Source: Phlegmacium glaucopus (taxonomy: Eukaryota > Basidiomycota > Agaricomycetes > Agaricales > Cortinariaceae). Taken from it: a stretch of DNA of 64,000 nucleotides. Positions 23,192 to 33,992 of the stretch are shown here, in pieces. Made by a program: the position numbers and the translations under genes. The first letter of the stretch is position 1. Every line of letters begins with the position of its first letter. The DNA lies in the NCBI GenBank assembly GCA_015039465.1, contig MU130566.1, forward strand, positions 240,335 through 304,334, written 5' to 3'. The notes below the pieces were generated by a model. The model was not told where the DNA came from. It searched no databases and was given only the letters and a program-made list of their open reading frames with translations.

Positions 23192-24179
23192 GAGGTCTTT
23201 ACACTAAGCCACTAATTCCGATCGGACTAATCGGAGTCCGATCGGATTCCGAGCAGTCCGATCAGACTCAAATTTGGCTGGAGCACCAGCCATTTTCAAA
23301 TTTTGAGTCCGAGCCCAGTCCGAGTTCAGTCCGAGTAAATTGCTCGGACTACTCGGAATCTGATCGGACTGTGTGTCATCGGATTCCGATCGGATTCTGA
23401 TCGGACTTACTCAGACTCAGTCCAAGTAAATTGCTTAGACTACTTGTTTGTACCCATGTTTGTACCCATGTTTGTCCTCTTCCCACACAGACCATTGGTC
23501 ACATGATCACAGATAAGCATGATTTCAAGCATATGGTGGGTCAGAGTAGATTACATAAGATTCCAAAAAAGGAAATTTTTTAAAGATGGTAGAGAATTGT
23601 TTTAGGACCCTGAATATGTTTAAATTCTATTAATAGCAGCTCTCCTTATTGAGAAAATTGCAAAATACTTTCCTGGACGCGGTGGTTAAACATTCTATAT
23701 GAAAATTTGAGGTCTTTGCTGTGATCCACCAGATCTGATCAGATCTGAGCAGATTTGGCAGGCATTCTGAGCAGATCTGGCAGAATGGAAACTATATACC
23801 TCCCTAACCTTAATAAAACCCTAACCAAACCTTAACCCAAACCTTAACCAAACCTTAACCAAACCTTAACAGAAGTAGCTAGTAGGTCTCTATTTTCTCA
23901 GATCTGATGTGATTTAATCCAGATGGTCAATGCACCAGGATGCACTAAAGGTGTCAAAATCATTTTTCCTGATGCAGTCTGAGTTCAGTCCGAGCTGAGT
24001 CCGAGCTGAGTCCGAGTCCAAGTAATTTTATTACTTGGACTCGGACTCAGCTCGGACTCAGCTCGGACTAGCTCGGACTGAACTCGGACTGAACTCGGAC
24101 TGACTCGGACTGAACTCGGACTTTTGATGTTTTTACTCGGACTATTCCAATCAGACTGGTGGGTGAGTGTAAAGTCTTG
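23192..24179. mobile_element. Non-autonomous element B with KDZ-type ends (TSD GGACATTT)
   Basis: 988 bp with a perfect 8-bp duplication GGACATTT (23184-23191 and 24180-24187). The ends are GAGGTCTTTACAC and, reversed, CAAGACTTTACAC. The interior is rich in TCCGAG/CTCGGA motifs, including a near-palindromic block around 24000-24120. Removing it rejoins the gypsy protease region to the reverse transcriptase region. A further fragment (23706-23905) sits inside. Confidence 0.85.
23706..23905. repeat. KDZ-end fragment inside element B
   Basis: Relative to element A, about 200 bp starting GAGGTCTTTGCTGTGATCC replaces about 40 bp of B. This is the left end and GATCTGATCAG vocabulary of the KDZ-type element at 12285. 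It ends without a recognisable partner terminus. It includes a short array of CCAAACCTTAA units (23825-23870). Confidence 0.5.
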
Positions 24180-25204
24180 GGACATTTTGATCTCTCTGGT
24201 TACCCAGTTGATTTCAGGGCTGTGCATTTGCAACCAAGAATGTCCGAGAATCATGTTCTGCTTGCCTAGACCAGTGACAGCGAACAGAGTTCTTTCCAAA
24301 TGACCTTTGTACCTCAATATCAGATCAGCAACTTCTGTAATTGAACCATTTTTATTAGGGGTGCCATCAACATTGAACACAGGAATCGAGGTGGACAGTT
24401 TTTGGGTGGTGAGCCAATTGGTTTTTACATAGTCCCAATTGATAAACTTTCTGTCAGCGCCCAAATCAACTAGGGCATTTGTAAGAAGGTAGGTAGATGT
24501 GAGTTCAGATGCCACAGATATCAAGGAGAGATTATCGAGCGAAGGGAGGTTGAGTTGATATCTCTACAACTCAACCTTGTCTCGGTTTTCTCTAACAGTT
24601 CTTTTGTAGCTTTAGTTCTGATGTGTCTCTTTGATACAAGCTAGTTGTAAGAGGGAAGGATGATATATTTTATGTGTTTTATTCTACTGTTTTATACTAG
24701 TCCGAGACAATGCGAGCCACAAAGTAAGAGAAGGGCCACTCGCAGAGTGGCCAGAATACTACTAATTCGGGATGCAACCAAGCGATGCGAAAGTCCTTGT
24801 GACCAAAGTCACGTGATATGACATTTGTAGTCCGTGTCCGTAAGTTCCTCATTCCTTACACATTAATTGACTTGGTTTCTCCAGTATTGGTAGTCTCTAT
24901 GCTGACTTTTAGTTTAAGGAATTTCCTTTCACCAATGCGATAACAAATTTGCGTGAGAGGCATCTTTCCCGTTGGGGTTGGTGTGTTTAGGTCACTGCTG
25001 ATTGGATGTGTAGGTTTTGCATGATGGGGGTTTCAACAGTCTCATCTATTTCAGGTATACTGTTGACAGGTAAGACAGAGAAACAGTTGTTTGTTGGCAA
25101 CAGGGGTGTGCAATTCACTTGTTGCAGTTTGTGAAAGTTCTCCCATTCAGGAATCTTGTCCAGGACCTCTTTGGTTGTTGGGTCTGATTTGGTAGGTACC
25201 AGTG
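24180..25204 (-). pseudogene. gypsy protease region
   Basis: ALVDLGADRKFINWDYV (about 24475) is the aspartic-protease region with the active-site triad altered from the usual DSGA to DLGA. It is followed by IPVFNVDGTPNKNGSI and MILGHSWLQ...INWVTREI, the standard protease-to-RT linker. Upstream, KMPLTQICYRIG and FLKLKVSIETTNTGE continue towards gag. An LTR-like piece (24551-24860) interrupts it. Confidence 0.65.
24551..24860 (-). repeat. Possible LTR remnant within the gypsy protease region
   Basis: Protease-type coding stops at both sides of this about 310-bp piece. On the minus strand it starts TGTAAGGAATGAGG, has a TATA-like GTATAAAACAG, and ends next to a small palindrome (GGTTGAGTTG/CAACTCAACC). 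I found no matching target duplication, so the LTR call is tentative. Confidence 0.4.
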
Positions 25205-26044
25205 CTAGTCAGTGCTCCAGGATGGATTGTAGTTCATCCATGGTGAGCACCCAAATGTCAAAGTGGTCTGGACATTCTTTGTCGGTTGACCAGGGTGTAG
25301 TTGAGGCCAAACTTTGGTAAGACAACTGAAAGGCTTCATTGGTGGCCCTATTTTGGTCTACAGTCTGTGCTATGTGATACCACTCTTCCAGGTCAGTGTC
25401 AGATGGCCTGCTGAAAGCCATAGTTGCAACAGGATTTTGGATTTGGGTGTTGAGGCCCCTTTGAAACATTTTTGGGTCGGTATAGCCAGAATCAGCAATA
25501 AGGTCTTTGAATTCATCAAGATAGTTGTCCAGAGACTGGCCTTTCTGAAAACACCCAGTAGACTTGAGTTGGTTGATAGCAACCAATTCTGCATGGGCCA
25601 GGCAGAATTCATTTTTGAATTCTTCTTGTAAATGCCTCCAATTGAGAAACTGGGTCGATTCAGGGTTTTCAGTTTCCCATCTGAAAACACAAGCTGCCCA
25701 TTTTGCTGCTTGTCCAGTATTCATATAAAACATGGCCCAAGCGACTTGGATCTGTTGGTCCGAGAATTGGTCTGGACAGAGCCAAATATACAATTGGCAT
25801 TCCTTCACTCATGGCATTCCTTTGGAACATTCTCCATTGAACTTGGTAGGTAATGCGGGTCAAGCCAAATGGGATCTGGATGGGTTTCCAGATTGTGAAG
25901 GATTTTTTGTGTTTTATTGTTTTTGGGTGTAGTTTGCTTGGTCAGAGTCGGGAGTGTTCGGGCAAGTAGTTCAGTAATTTGTTGAATCTGACCTTGCAAC
26001 CTAGCAATGTTCTGTTCTATGGTGACTGCACATTCATCATCCAT
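25205..26044 (-). pseudogene. gypsy gag
   Basis: ATG at 26044 (MDDECAVTIEQNIARLQ, coiled-coil-like) leads through a frame change near 25850 into LSRPILGPTDPSRLGH / AWAMFYMNTGQAAKWAA, FLNWRHLQEEFKNEF, SLDNYLDEFKDLIADSGY and DLEEWYHIAQTVDQN, the usual retrotransposon capsid pattern. No zinc knuckle is seen. It ends at about 25207. Confidence 0.75.
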
Positions 26045-26091
26045 GGTTCACAGGAATGAATTGCTTGGGGTTGAGTGTTCAGAACAGGAGG

Positions 26092-27291
26092 TGTTAGAGG
26101 ATGTATAACCCAGGAATGAAGTTTAATACAAAGGTGGTTATCAAAGATAACCACCTTATGCCTATATACTACAAGCGTGAGAGCTAATTTGACTATATGT
26201 GGCTAGGACATAATAGAAGGTAGGGTGGGGTGGAACCAAATATAAACATGACATCGGTGATAGGACCCATATAGCCTCTAGGTTCGTAAACTGGTTATTT
26301 TTGCGATTTAACAACTTCACAGTATACGCGGATGCCTCGCAGGTACCAACTCCATTTGCACTCTCATTTGCAGTTCTCACACATCCTTCACACTTCACAC
26401 AACATGATATAGTCCTCGCATGACCTTCGCACATCACTTCTACGATCTTCATAACGGTCCAAAGCTCCCTTATTCCCCTTCGCACTTCATATCTCAACAT
26501 ATATTCAGTTCTCTCGGTCAATATTGGACTTAACCATTTGATTCCTTTGCAACCACACCTTTGCACAGCCACTCTCTAATCTCGCGGTCTTTCACGGCTT
26601 GCATACACACCCCTTTCACTGGTTTTTATTATGGTCTGTTTTGTTTTCAACTTAACTTCTTTCAACTTTCCATATATATATTTTACTATTCCCTTCGAAA
26701 CGGGAGGTCATTCAACTGACCTCCTTACTCATCATCTTTATTTTTACTTTATCTCCTATTCCTTCATTACCAAACTATTGGGCCCATGTGACTTCGCATT
26801 AGCTCAATTCTTACATTACTGTTTCGCATATCCGCACCTGGTTAGTTCTTTACTCTCATATTAAGTAGCAAGTAGGAGGACAGGTGAACAAGAGACGGCC
26901 AGAGTTTTGATCCCATAAACTTTGCAGCAATGTTCTAAGTCAATAGTCTCATTCTTTAAGCTACTTCACGCACTGCGTTCTTGTTCACAAACTTTGCTAT
27001 CTTTGCGACCTATTCTTCTTGCATGTTTCTATACCGCGAACTTCTCTTTAAATTCTATCGAGGAAATCTACATTAACCCCTCTGAACTATGTTACTGCTT
27101 GCGGTCTGATCCCACCGCAGGTACATCATCGGTTACAATGTCATCGGCGAAGGGACTACTACTACAACAATAAGGGGATGCACACAAGGAGTAGGATGAG
27201 GGATGTGGTATGGGATATGATCATAGAGTGAGTGAAGGTAAATACATACTAAGCATGCATAGAGGCAGATACAATAAGGTATCCCCTAACA
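26092..27291. repeat. 1.2-kb solo LTR-like insertion in the gypsy leader (TSD GGAGG)
   Basis: Begins TGTTAGAGG, ends CCCCTAACA, and is flanked by GGAGG at 26087-26091 and 27292-27296. It separates the gypsy 5' LTR and a short leader (27292-27412) from the gag start. There is no coding content; pyrimidine-rich stretches fill 26380-27060. It is long for an LTR, and its orientation is not settled. Confidence 0.7.
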
Positions 27292-27412
27292 GGAGGAGGG
27301 AGCCAGAGTCAGGGAGTGCACAAAGTTGGATTGGCCCGAGTCAAGGGCTTAGAATCAGACTATGGTGCACTTATCTGATCAGGATCAGTCCTCTTGGGAG
27401 ATCCTTTCCTAA

Positions 27413-27944
27413 TGTTAGGGTAACTGCGGTACTGACTTGGTCAGACTAGCAGGGGATCCAAAGTTAATAATATTTATAAGTAATAGGTTACATCAACTCA
27501 CCTAGCAGGGGATCCAATGAGGAAAGGATAGGGATCCCTGCTATGATGGTGGGGTATTTAAGTACTAATATGGACGTAATGGAGATATGTAAATAAATAA
27601 AGAAATGGTGTGATAATAAAGATAATAAAAATGGTGTGATAATAAAGATAATAAAAATGGTGTCATGTGAAGATAAAATAAAATAATAAAATAAGAAATC
27701 AAAATTGGATCAGGAGTTGGGCCGATTGAGGTTTGGGAGTCAGACCGGGACCTATTGTGATTTGGGAGTTGAATCGGTTGGCTTGGGTTTGGGTCAGTTT
27801 CTTTGGTGAAGTGGAATGTACTGAGTCACAGTCAGGTCTTGATTCCGGAGTAGAATTGGGAGATGGTTTGGAGTTAGGACTGGAGTAGGGTCCAGGCCCA
27901 ATCAGGAGTTGGTGCTTCGGTCAAAAATCAGGTGTCCCCTAACA
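27413..27944 (-). repeat. 5' LTR of the gypsy element
   Basis: 532 bp, TGTTAGGG...CCCTAACA, right-flanked by ACCAG. Relative to the 3' LTR it carries an extra copy of an AT-rich GTGTGATAATAAAGATA unit and a GGGATCCCTGCTATGATGG insertion. Confidence 0.82.
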
Positions 27945-29440
27945 ACCAGCCTTTTTTACAATGGTCATGTGCATAGAATACTGATTCATCATGAAACCAG
28001 GTGATAATGTGTCAGCCAGAACCACAAGGAGCTGATTCAACAAGCTTCTCATCCCATGTGGCCATCCTTTCCTGAATATGATGCCACTGTGGCAAGAAAA
28101 CATTATCTCAATAGAAGACCACATTGTCCCGCTCATGGCTGTCAGCATATTGCCCCTTTGGTGTAGCCTTGTACCGGTATCCAAGGAAATTAAGGTAACA
28201 ACAAGCTGTTTTATGGCTTATCATATTTTCAATACCATCCTTTTCCTTGATGTCTGGCTGAGTGAGAAATTCCGTGAGCTTTTTGGCTGAGATTTTGCTT
28301 CCAATAGACAGAAGATAGATGCTGATTTTGTTCTGTAGATTCTCATCGCACAGCATACTCTTGTTCCAATCACTGTAAGGGTTTACAGGCAAGACTTTTC
28401 AATCTTCAATGAATGCTTGACACATTTCTCAAAGATGACGGGCACAGTAGCAGCCTCTTCCCATTCCAATGGCTGCTTGACATGAAGATGCACCCCAGTT
28501 GTTGTAGGTTTTTGATAATGAATCAGTGTACATGTTTAGCATTGACTGCATTCCTTCTAGGCATGCTCACATCCACAAATCAAGGTCTGGATCCTTGTAT
28601 CCTGCTCCAGTATCCCGCCTTGGTTGAAAAATGGGACTGGGGTCCTTAATTGCATCAAATGCTCACTGGATTGTTGGTGCAGCACGAAGGTGTCCAAGGA
28701 GCTGTCGAGATGCATCCTTGGGCTCAAATGGTGTGTATTCATAACCTTTTACCCAGTCAACATTGAGGCCATCTGCACAGACATTTTGAATGCATCAGTA
28801 AACCCTCGTTTTGGTACAGGCATATACAAGGGTACATACTGCTACAAACTGAGGGACCCATGGTACACAGGTACAAACAAGGAGACCCACGCTACAAATG
28901 GCCAACCAGGATTTACTGATGTGTTATCCTCCTCAAAGTCAGGGTCATTGGCATCCTGGTCTTGGTTGTTGTCCTGCTGGGGTGGAGCTGACTCAAGGCC
29001 AGGCATATGTTTATATATTTCATGGCAATCTATTTCTGTGTGGTGGGCCAGTCTCTCCTTTATTATAGAAAACCTTTGGAATGTAGGACCAAGATTAGAT
29101 CTTGCTGTGATATCTTCTTGTTTGACCTTGCACTGAAACTTTGACTGCATGTCTTTCATTTGAACTGGGATTGATAGCCCATTACCAGGCCCTTGACTGG
29201 CAGTAGGACATTCCTGAAAACAAGTTCTTTTACCACAAAAATATTGTTATGGGTGAGTAAAAATGTACATTCTCTTTCTCTGCCTCTCTGGAAACCATAT
29301 CTCCAGCTATCTTTTGTCGCTTTGATGAGCTCCCACTTGAGCCTCCCTTGAGATTTTGGATGCTAAGCAATCTGCTACATTTCAAGCATCCCATAGTGCA
29401 GTCAATCTTGTTTTGGAAATAAGTCTACAAGATCAACATA
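27945..29440 (-). pseudogene. DDE transposase, N-terminal half
   Basis: Continuation of the gene at 4791-6682. Read right to left: a Cys-containing start (CTMGCLKC, about 29410), SSGSSSKRQKI, LGPTFQRFSIIKERLAHHTE (about 29080), an acidic stretch DQDANDPDFEED, then ISAKKLTEFLTQPDIKEK and NMISHKTACCYLNFLGYRYK (about 28220), HDHCKKGW at the gypsy junction. The last codon joins directly to YHKDAATKPYTKGEG on the other side. Several frame changes. The exact start codon is unresolved. Confidence 0.65.
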
Positions 29441-29557
29441 TTTTTTTACAAAAATTTGTTTTCACATGTTTTACATGATAATCTAGGATTTGCAGGCGAG
29501 CTTTTGGCCAATTTGTATTCTAATAAAAAGCATGTTTTTTGTTTTAATTGACCGTGT

Positions 29558-29727
29558 ACCTTCCATATTTGGATCTGTCATGCAAATTCACGTGACATTG
29601 GTGGGACATCTACCTTACGGTTGGATAATTGTGCTCAAGAATGATGGCAAGAATCATCAAATCAATGATTATTGCGATTATCTGAGCCCAAAAATATCAT
29701 TCAAAAATCGCCTAGTTTGATCGCTAC
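29558..29727 (-). repeat. Right terminal inverted repeat of the Tc1/mariner-like element
   Basis: Inverted partner of 4365-4565 with the same ordered blocks. The outer TA is at 29728-29729. Confidence 0.6.
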
Positions 29728-29729
29728 TA

Positions 29730-30064
29730 TTTTCTGGTGGTGACCCGGAGGAGTTGAGGCGATAAAACAGCAACATGAAGCGCCACTTCTCACTCTAGCG
29801 TCCAAGGTGGCGGAACGGGAAAAACCGACACATAACTCCCCTTCTCCTTCCATATATGGTAATTTTTTTTATCAGGGTGTTTTTTTTTCTTCCTTTGATC
29901 TCATCTTCAAAGTTCGAACCGCAACAATCGCTGGTAGTGCAACTCTTCTACATCATGATGGTCTTGGAGTCCGATATGACTTGAGATGAGTTATGAAAGC
30001 TGTTGTCGTGTTGTTGGGCCTAAAAGTATCTGATTCCATAGATGATGTAAAGAGCCGTGCATAC
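29730..30064. other. Host-like sequence between two transposons
   Basis: About 330 bp with no supported gene. It ends in the GTGCATAC target duplication (30057-30064) of element D. Confidence 0.5.
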
Positions 30065-30404
30065 CAATACTTTACTCTCCCCCCTTATTCCATATGGATT
30101 CCATGTGGAATGGAAATATTCCATGGATTCCACTCCATTCCATGTGGAGTCCATATGGAATATGTTTGGCCTCATCATGGAATCCACATGGAATGGATAT
30201 ATTCCATGGAATCCATGTGGAATCCATATGGAATGGATATATTCCATGGAATCCATGGAATCCATGTGGAATCCATATGGAATGGATATATTCCATGGAA
30301 TCCATGTGGAATATATTTCAACCCATAAATAATGAACTTAAGAACTCAGAATCTAATCAATTATTCCAGTCTGTCAGTCTCCTTAGATTTATATCAAGGT
30401 AAGA

Positions 30405-30436
<32 letters not shown>

Positions 30437-30599
30437 GATATCAATTTAGAAGGTACTATTTTACTTCATTTTTATTTTTTTTATTGGTAATATATATATA
30501 TATTGTGTTCAATATTACATTAGTACTAATAACTTATTAAAATATTAAAATAAAATAAAACAACTTCACTCTATGCTGCTGCTGTCCTAAAAATTAAAA

Positions 30600-31480
30600 A
30601 AATTAGCCCACTAGAGGGGTGTTGCCACCATAATATATTAAAATTAGAATCAAAATACCCAGTGGTCGTCGTCATAGTCTTAAACGGAGGGGATAGTTGT
30701 TGTTGGACGTTGTGCGCATCGTTGTACGTGTTGTTAGTCATTGTGTGCATCGTTGTACGCGTTGTTGGTTGTCGTGCATGTCATCGTACGTGTCTTTGGT
30801 GGTCGTATGTGTTGTGGTGGTCGTGCGCATCTTCGTACGCGTTGTTGGTCGTTGTGCGTGTCGTTGTACGTGTTGTTGGTGGTCATGCGCGTCTTCGTAC
30901 ATGACGTTTGTCTCGTCGTACGTGTCTGTTTGCCCCACCACGTCGTTTACCTGTTTGTACACGTCATTTACCTGTTTTTACACGCCGTTTGCCTGTTCGT
31001 ACACATCGTGCGTATGTGTCGTTTGTGTGGTACGTCGTCGTACGTCATCATCATCCTTGTAGGTGTTCATAGTTTGTACATAACCTATATAACATGTCAG
31101 CAGTGAATTATAACAAAATAAATAAATAAAATCCCCCCCCCCAGGGGGGGTTACCGTATCATTGTTTGTTGTTGTCGTCGTACATGGTGTACGTCGTTGT
31201 CGTCATCGTCGTAGGGTTCGTAAATGGCCTATATAATGTGTCAGTAGCGAATTAGAATAAAAATAAGATAAACAACCCCCCTCTAATGAGGGGGGTTACC
31301 ATTGTTGTTACATCGTCATTTGGGTTTGTCATTGTTTGGGTCTGTGGTTGTTCATGTTTGTGGTTGGTCGTGTTCGTGTTCATCTGTGTTTGTTTGTACA
31401 CCTATTATAACGTGTTATTAGTGAAATAAGATAGAAATAAAATAAAAATATCCCCCCCATGAAGGGGGGTTACCGTTGCT
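30600..31480. repeat. Hairpin-punctuated minisatellite inside element D
   Basis: C-run/loop/G-run hairpins at about 30609 (weak), 31133, 31276 and 31452 are each preceded by an A/T-rich AAATAAAATA-type stretch and followed by TTACCGT/TTACCAT and GTTGT/GTCGT repeats. The three strong units are about 143 and 176 bp apart and share a CCTATATAA...GTGTCAG(T/C)AG block. Frames open across it are repeat-derived. Confidence 0.7.
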
Positions 31481-31769
31481 GGTTGTGGTCGTCGTTGTTA
31501 TGGTGGCTGTCGAAATGGGTGGTGGTGGTGGTGGTGTGAGAAACAAATGATGACCTCAACAAACAGTGATGACCACATGTGATGCGGTCACGTGATCACA
31601 CCCTGCGCACTAAACAAAATACATGATCTTGATAGCAGCATGCCATTGCCATCAAAGCTTGGTATATTATAATTTAGCATAAGTGTACTATTTTTCTAGT
31701 AAAGTCAGATGATTCATTTTCTAAGCTTGCAACTCAATTCTGCTCAGAATCTGTATTCCATATGGATTC

Positions 31770-32305
31770 TAGTGATGGTCAAGGGTAACCCCAGGGTGGA
31801 ATTAGGCTGACCCTTACCCTTACCCTCCAAAAACCCTTACCCTTGGCTGAGGGTAAGGGTTTTGGAGGGTAAGGGTAAGGGTTTCTGAGGGGTTGGAGGG
31901 TAAGAAACCCCAGTGCAAGGGTTTGGTCCAAATCCTTCCTCAAGCTTTGTAATCCAAAGGAGCCTTCAAAGTAGCTATTATTTAAAACATGTTCAGGGTG
32001 TTAAAGGTGTTTAGCAATAGATTTTAAACAAAATAGAGAGGGTTTGGCTAGTATTTTAAGCTACTGATTGTTGTGAAAGCAGTGAGGCCTCTTTAGATTG
32101 CTTTTTCTCTGATTTAAAGTCAATTTTATAGATACACAACAGTTAGATCACTCTGATATCAGAGAAATAAAAATTCCCAAAAATACCCTGACCCCTCCAG
32201 AAGGGTAAGGGTTTTTCAAGGGTCAAAAAATCTGTACCCTGACCCTGACCCTCCTTACCCTTACCCTTGTACCCCAGGGGTTTCCCAAACCCCTGCCCAT
32301 CACTA
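31770..32305. mobile_element. hAT-like MITE with AAGGGT repeats, nested in element D
   Basis: 536 bp. Ends TAGTGATGG and CCATCACTA, with inner similarity (AAGGGT against CAGGGGT). Both subterminal regions consist of GGGTAAGGGT/ACCCTTACCC runs. The flanking octamers ATGGATTC and GTGGACAT match only partly, so the duplication is decayed or absent. Confidence 0.6.
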
Positions 32306-32496
32306 GTGGACATGTCAATGAGCCATGGTCTTTAGATATTCCATGTGGAATCCATATTGAATCCAGTGGAATAAAGGTGTGGATTCCATGTGGATTCCAG
32401 GTGGATTCCAGGTGGACATTCCACCATTCCATATGAATTCCATGTGGAATGGAGAGCCCAAAATGAGTGGGATCTCAGCCAAAACATATTCCATAT

Positions 32497-33611
32497 GGAG
32501 GAGTGCTTTACGACGATTTGGCAACCGAAACTGTTTCCTGTTGCAGGTTTTACTCTCCCATCAATTGAAGATCTTGCTACGCCATCCTATATTCGTCAGG
32601 TCTTTGACGGCCTCATTGACAAAGCTACGGTTGCTGGCCGGCATGTTATTCGCGTTCTTGATTTAGATACATCTTCGGTGGTTGCGAACGCTGTCGGTGA
32701 ATCTCTCGTCGCTATACCTAGCAACAAGCTTCTCGTAGATTACTTCCTAGCAGGAATGACCCCCGAAGATGCAGATGAAAAGGCACGGGCCATGTCATAT
32801 CCCCGCGCTAGACCCTTCGTTTTGGACCCCACGCATACTAATGATGGTATATCCCTTGAAGACGCAGAAGCGAAGGCACGAGCCATGAACCGCGCTAGAC
32901 CGGATTCCACGCAGACCAATTCTGGCGTATCCCCCGAAGACGAAGAAGCGATTGCACGAGCCATAGCCCGTGCTAGACAAGCCGAACTGGATCCCAATTT
33001 CGGTGAATATGCTATGATTTTTAGCAGGTGACTCATGCAATACTCGTTATTGATTGGTGATAATAACAAATATCATAGCTTCGATATCCTGTTCCAAGTG
33101 ATCGACGCCTCAATTTCGGCTTCAGATGTTGAAACACTCCTTCAATATTTGGCTCCCTGTGGAGTTCTTGTTTTGCTGTATCGTAAGTTGTTCATATTCG
33201 CGATCAGCAAATGTTGTCTGATTTGGTTAATGCGTAATTTAGAATCAACTTCGGCTGACTCAGAGAAGCCTGAGGACGAACAAGCCCTGACGCTCCCAGC
33301 TTTCCAGCAGATCCCTGAGCTTGACATTTCAGTCGCGAACTTGGCTACTGGCGAAGCTCTCATCCTATTCTCTCCCGTCCGCCTCGCGTCGTCCCATCGG
33401 AAGAGGATTCAGTACCCGAGGTTGTCATATATCACTTCTCACGTGGCTCTGAAGCAGAGCTAGTCGAAATCGTCAATCAGTCCGTTGCAAACTCAGAAAT
33501 TTGGATTCTCGGAGATGATGACGCTATAGGCATCGGCGCGTTGGGTATCGCAGCTTGCATCATCGCCGAATCACCCAATTTCATTGTTCGCTCTCTGTGT
33601 ATTTTAGGATA
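32497..33611 (+). pseudogene. Captured fragment resembling a polyketide-synthase methyltransferase region
   Basis: The first exon (32497-33010) reads SYIRQVFDGLIDKATVAGRH, VIRVLDLDTSS (methyltransferase motif I position), LLVDYFLAGMTPEDADEKAR (post-I position). It then has a threefold internal repeat of G-x-(S/T)-x-EDA-x-x-KARAM. After an intron, VIDASISASDVETLLQYLAPC and GVLVLLY (33100-33180) fit motifs IV-V. A third exon follows, and a shifted frame reads HFSRGSEAELVEIVNQS and IWILGDDDAIGIGALGIAAC, as in the linker after this domain. Both ends are cut by element sequence. The GC content is higher than around it. The repeat insertion and frame change make it non-functional as an enzyme. The family call is by memory of motifs. 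Confidence 0.5.
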
Positions 33612-33801
33612 AGTCGCTGAGCCTGGAGTTATAAAGTAAATGAGACATGTTATTGATTATGTACTATGCCAGACCAAAGAATGATGTACTTCTGATTGGA
33701 AATATATAGTGTTGGTGACTTGGATAAATATTTTCATTATAGATATAGGTAATGTGTCATTTAACATGCAAATAAGTAGATATCTTACTTAAGTATTTGC
33801 C

Positions 33802-33992
33802 TTGGGATAAAGTGGTTCAGAACCGGTTCGAACCGGTTCAGAACTGGTTCTCAGATTTCTGGCCAATGCAGAACCAGAACCAGAACCAGATGGCTGGGGG
33901 TGAACCAGAACCAGAACCAAACCAGAACCGCGGTTCGGTTCAGCTGGTTCTGGTTCTCTGGACTGGTTCAGAACCGAACTTCGGCATCCCTA
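33802..33992. mobile_element. Short hAT-like element with GGTTC/GAACC repeats
   Basis: 191 bp almost entirely of AACCGGTTC, CAGAACCAGAACC and inverse copies. The right end, reversed, is TAGGGATGCCGAAG; the left end is a poorer match (TTGGGAT...AAGTGG). No target duplication is visible. Confidence 0.45.

Larger units (their letters stand above)
6683..27944 (-). mobile_element. Ty3/gypsy chromodomain retrotransposon, expanded by nested insertions
   Basis: Two related LTRs (6683-7169 and 27413-27944) begin TGTTAGGG and end CCCTAACA, and are flanked by the same 5-bp duplication ACCAG (6678-6682 and 27945-27949). This proves that one element lies between them. It is transcribed right to left: 5' LTR at 27.9 kb, gag at 26.0-25.2 kb, protease at about 24.5 kb, reverse transcriptase at 23.2-21.85 kb, integrase C-terminus and chromodomain at 9.15-7.19 kb, polypurine tract, 3' LTR. 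The RNase H and integrase core are absent; 9150-20633 holds a PLC pseudogene, a KDZ-type element and a long palindrome instead. The element interrupts the Tc1-like transposase at a codon that reads through when the insertion is removed. Confidence 0.8.
4365..29727 (-). mobile_element. Tc1/mariner-like DNA transposon, outermost layer of the nest
   Basis: TA dinucleotides flank both ends (4363-4364 and 29728-29729), and the ends are inverted copies: TAGTAGC...CAAACTAG on the left against its reverse complement on the right. Similarity continues inwards for nearly 200 bp in blocks (AAGGTAGATGT, CCCACCAA, CCAAATATGGAAGGT). Removing the MITE (4878-5337), the solo LTR (5347-5747), the gypsy element (6683-27944) and their target duplications leaves about 3.2 kb with one minus-strand DDE transposase gene. 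TA duplication plus a DDE transposase fits Tc1/mariner-IS630 relatives; the exact family is not determined. The element is dead. Confidence 0.7.

Noticed and set aside
23812..23872. CCCTAACC/CCTTAACC runs as an internal telomere
   Set aside because: The units are irregular (CCAAACCTTAA variants), short and inside an inserted KDZ-end fragment; a true telomere tract would be regular.
30080..30330. Met/Trp/His-rich open frames on both strands
   Set aside because: They translate the GGAATCCATGTGG subterminal repeats of element D in several frames.
30661..31106. Cys/Val/Arg-rich frames in element D
   Set aside because: Repeat-derived (GTCGTACG words), no splice structure and no motif.
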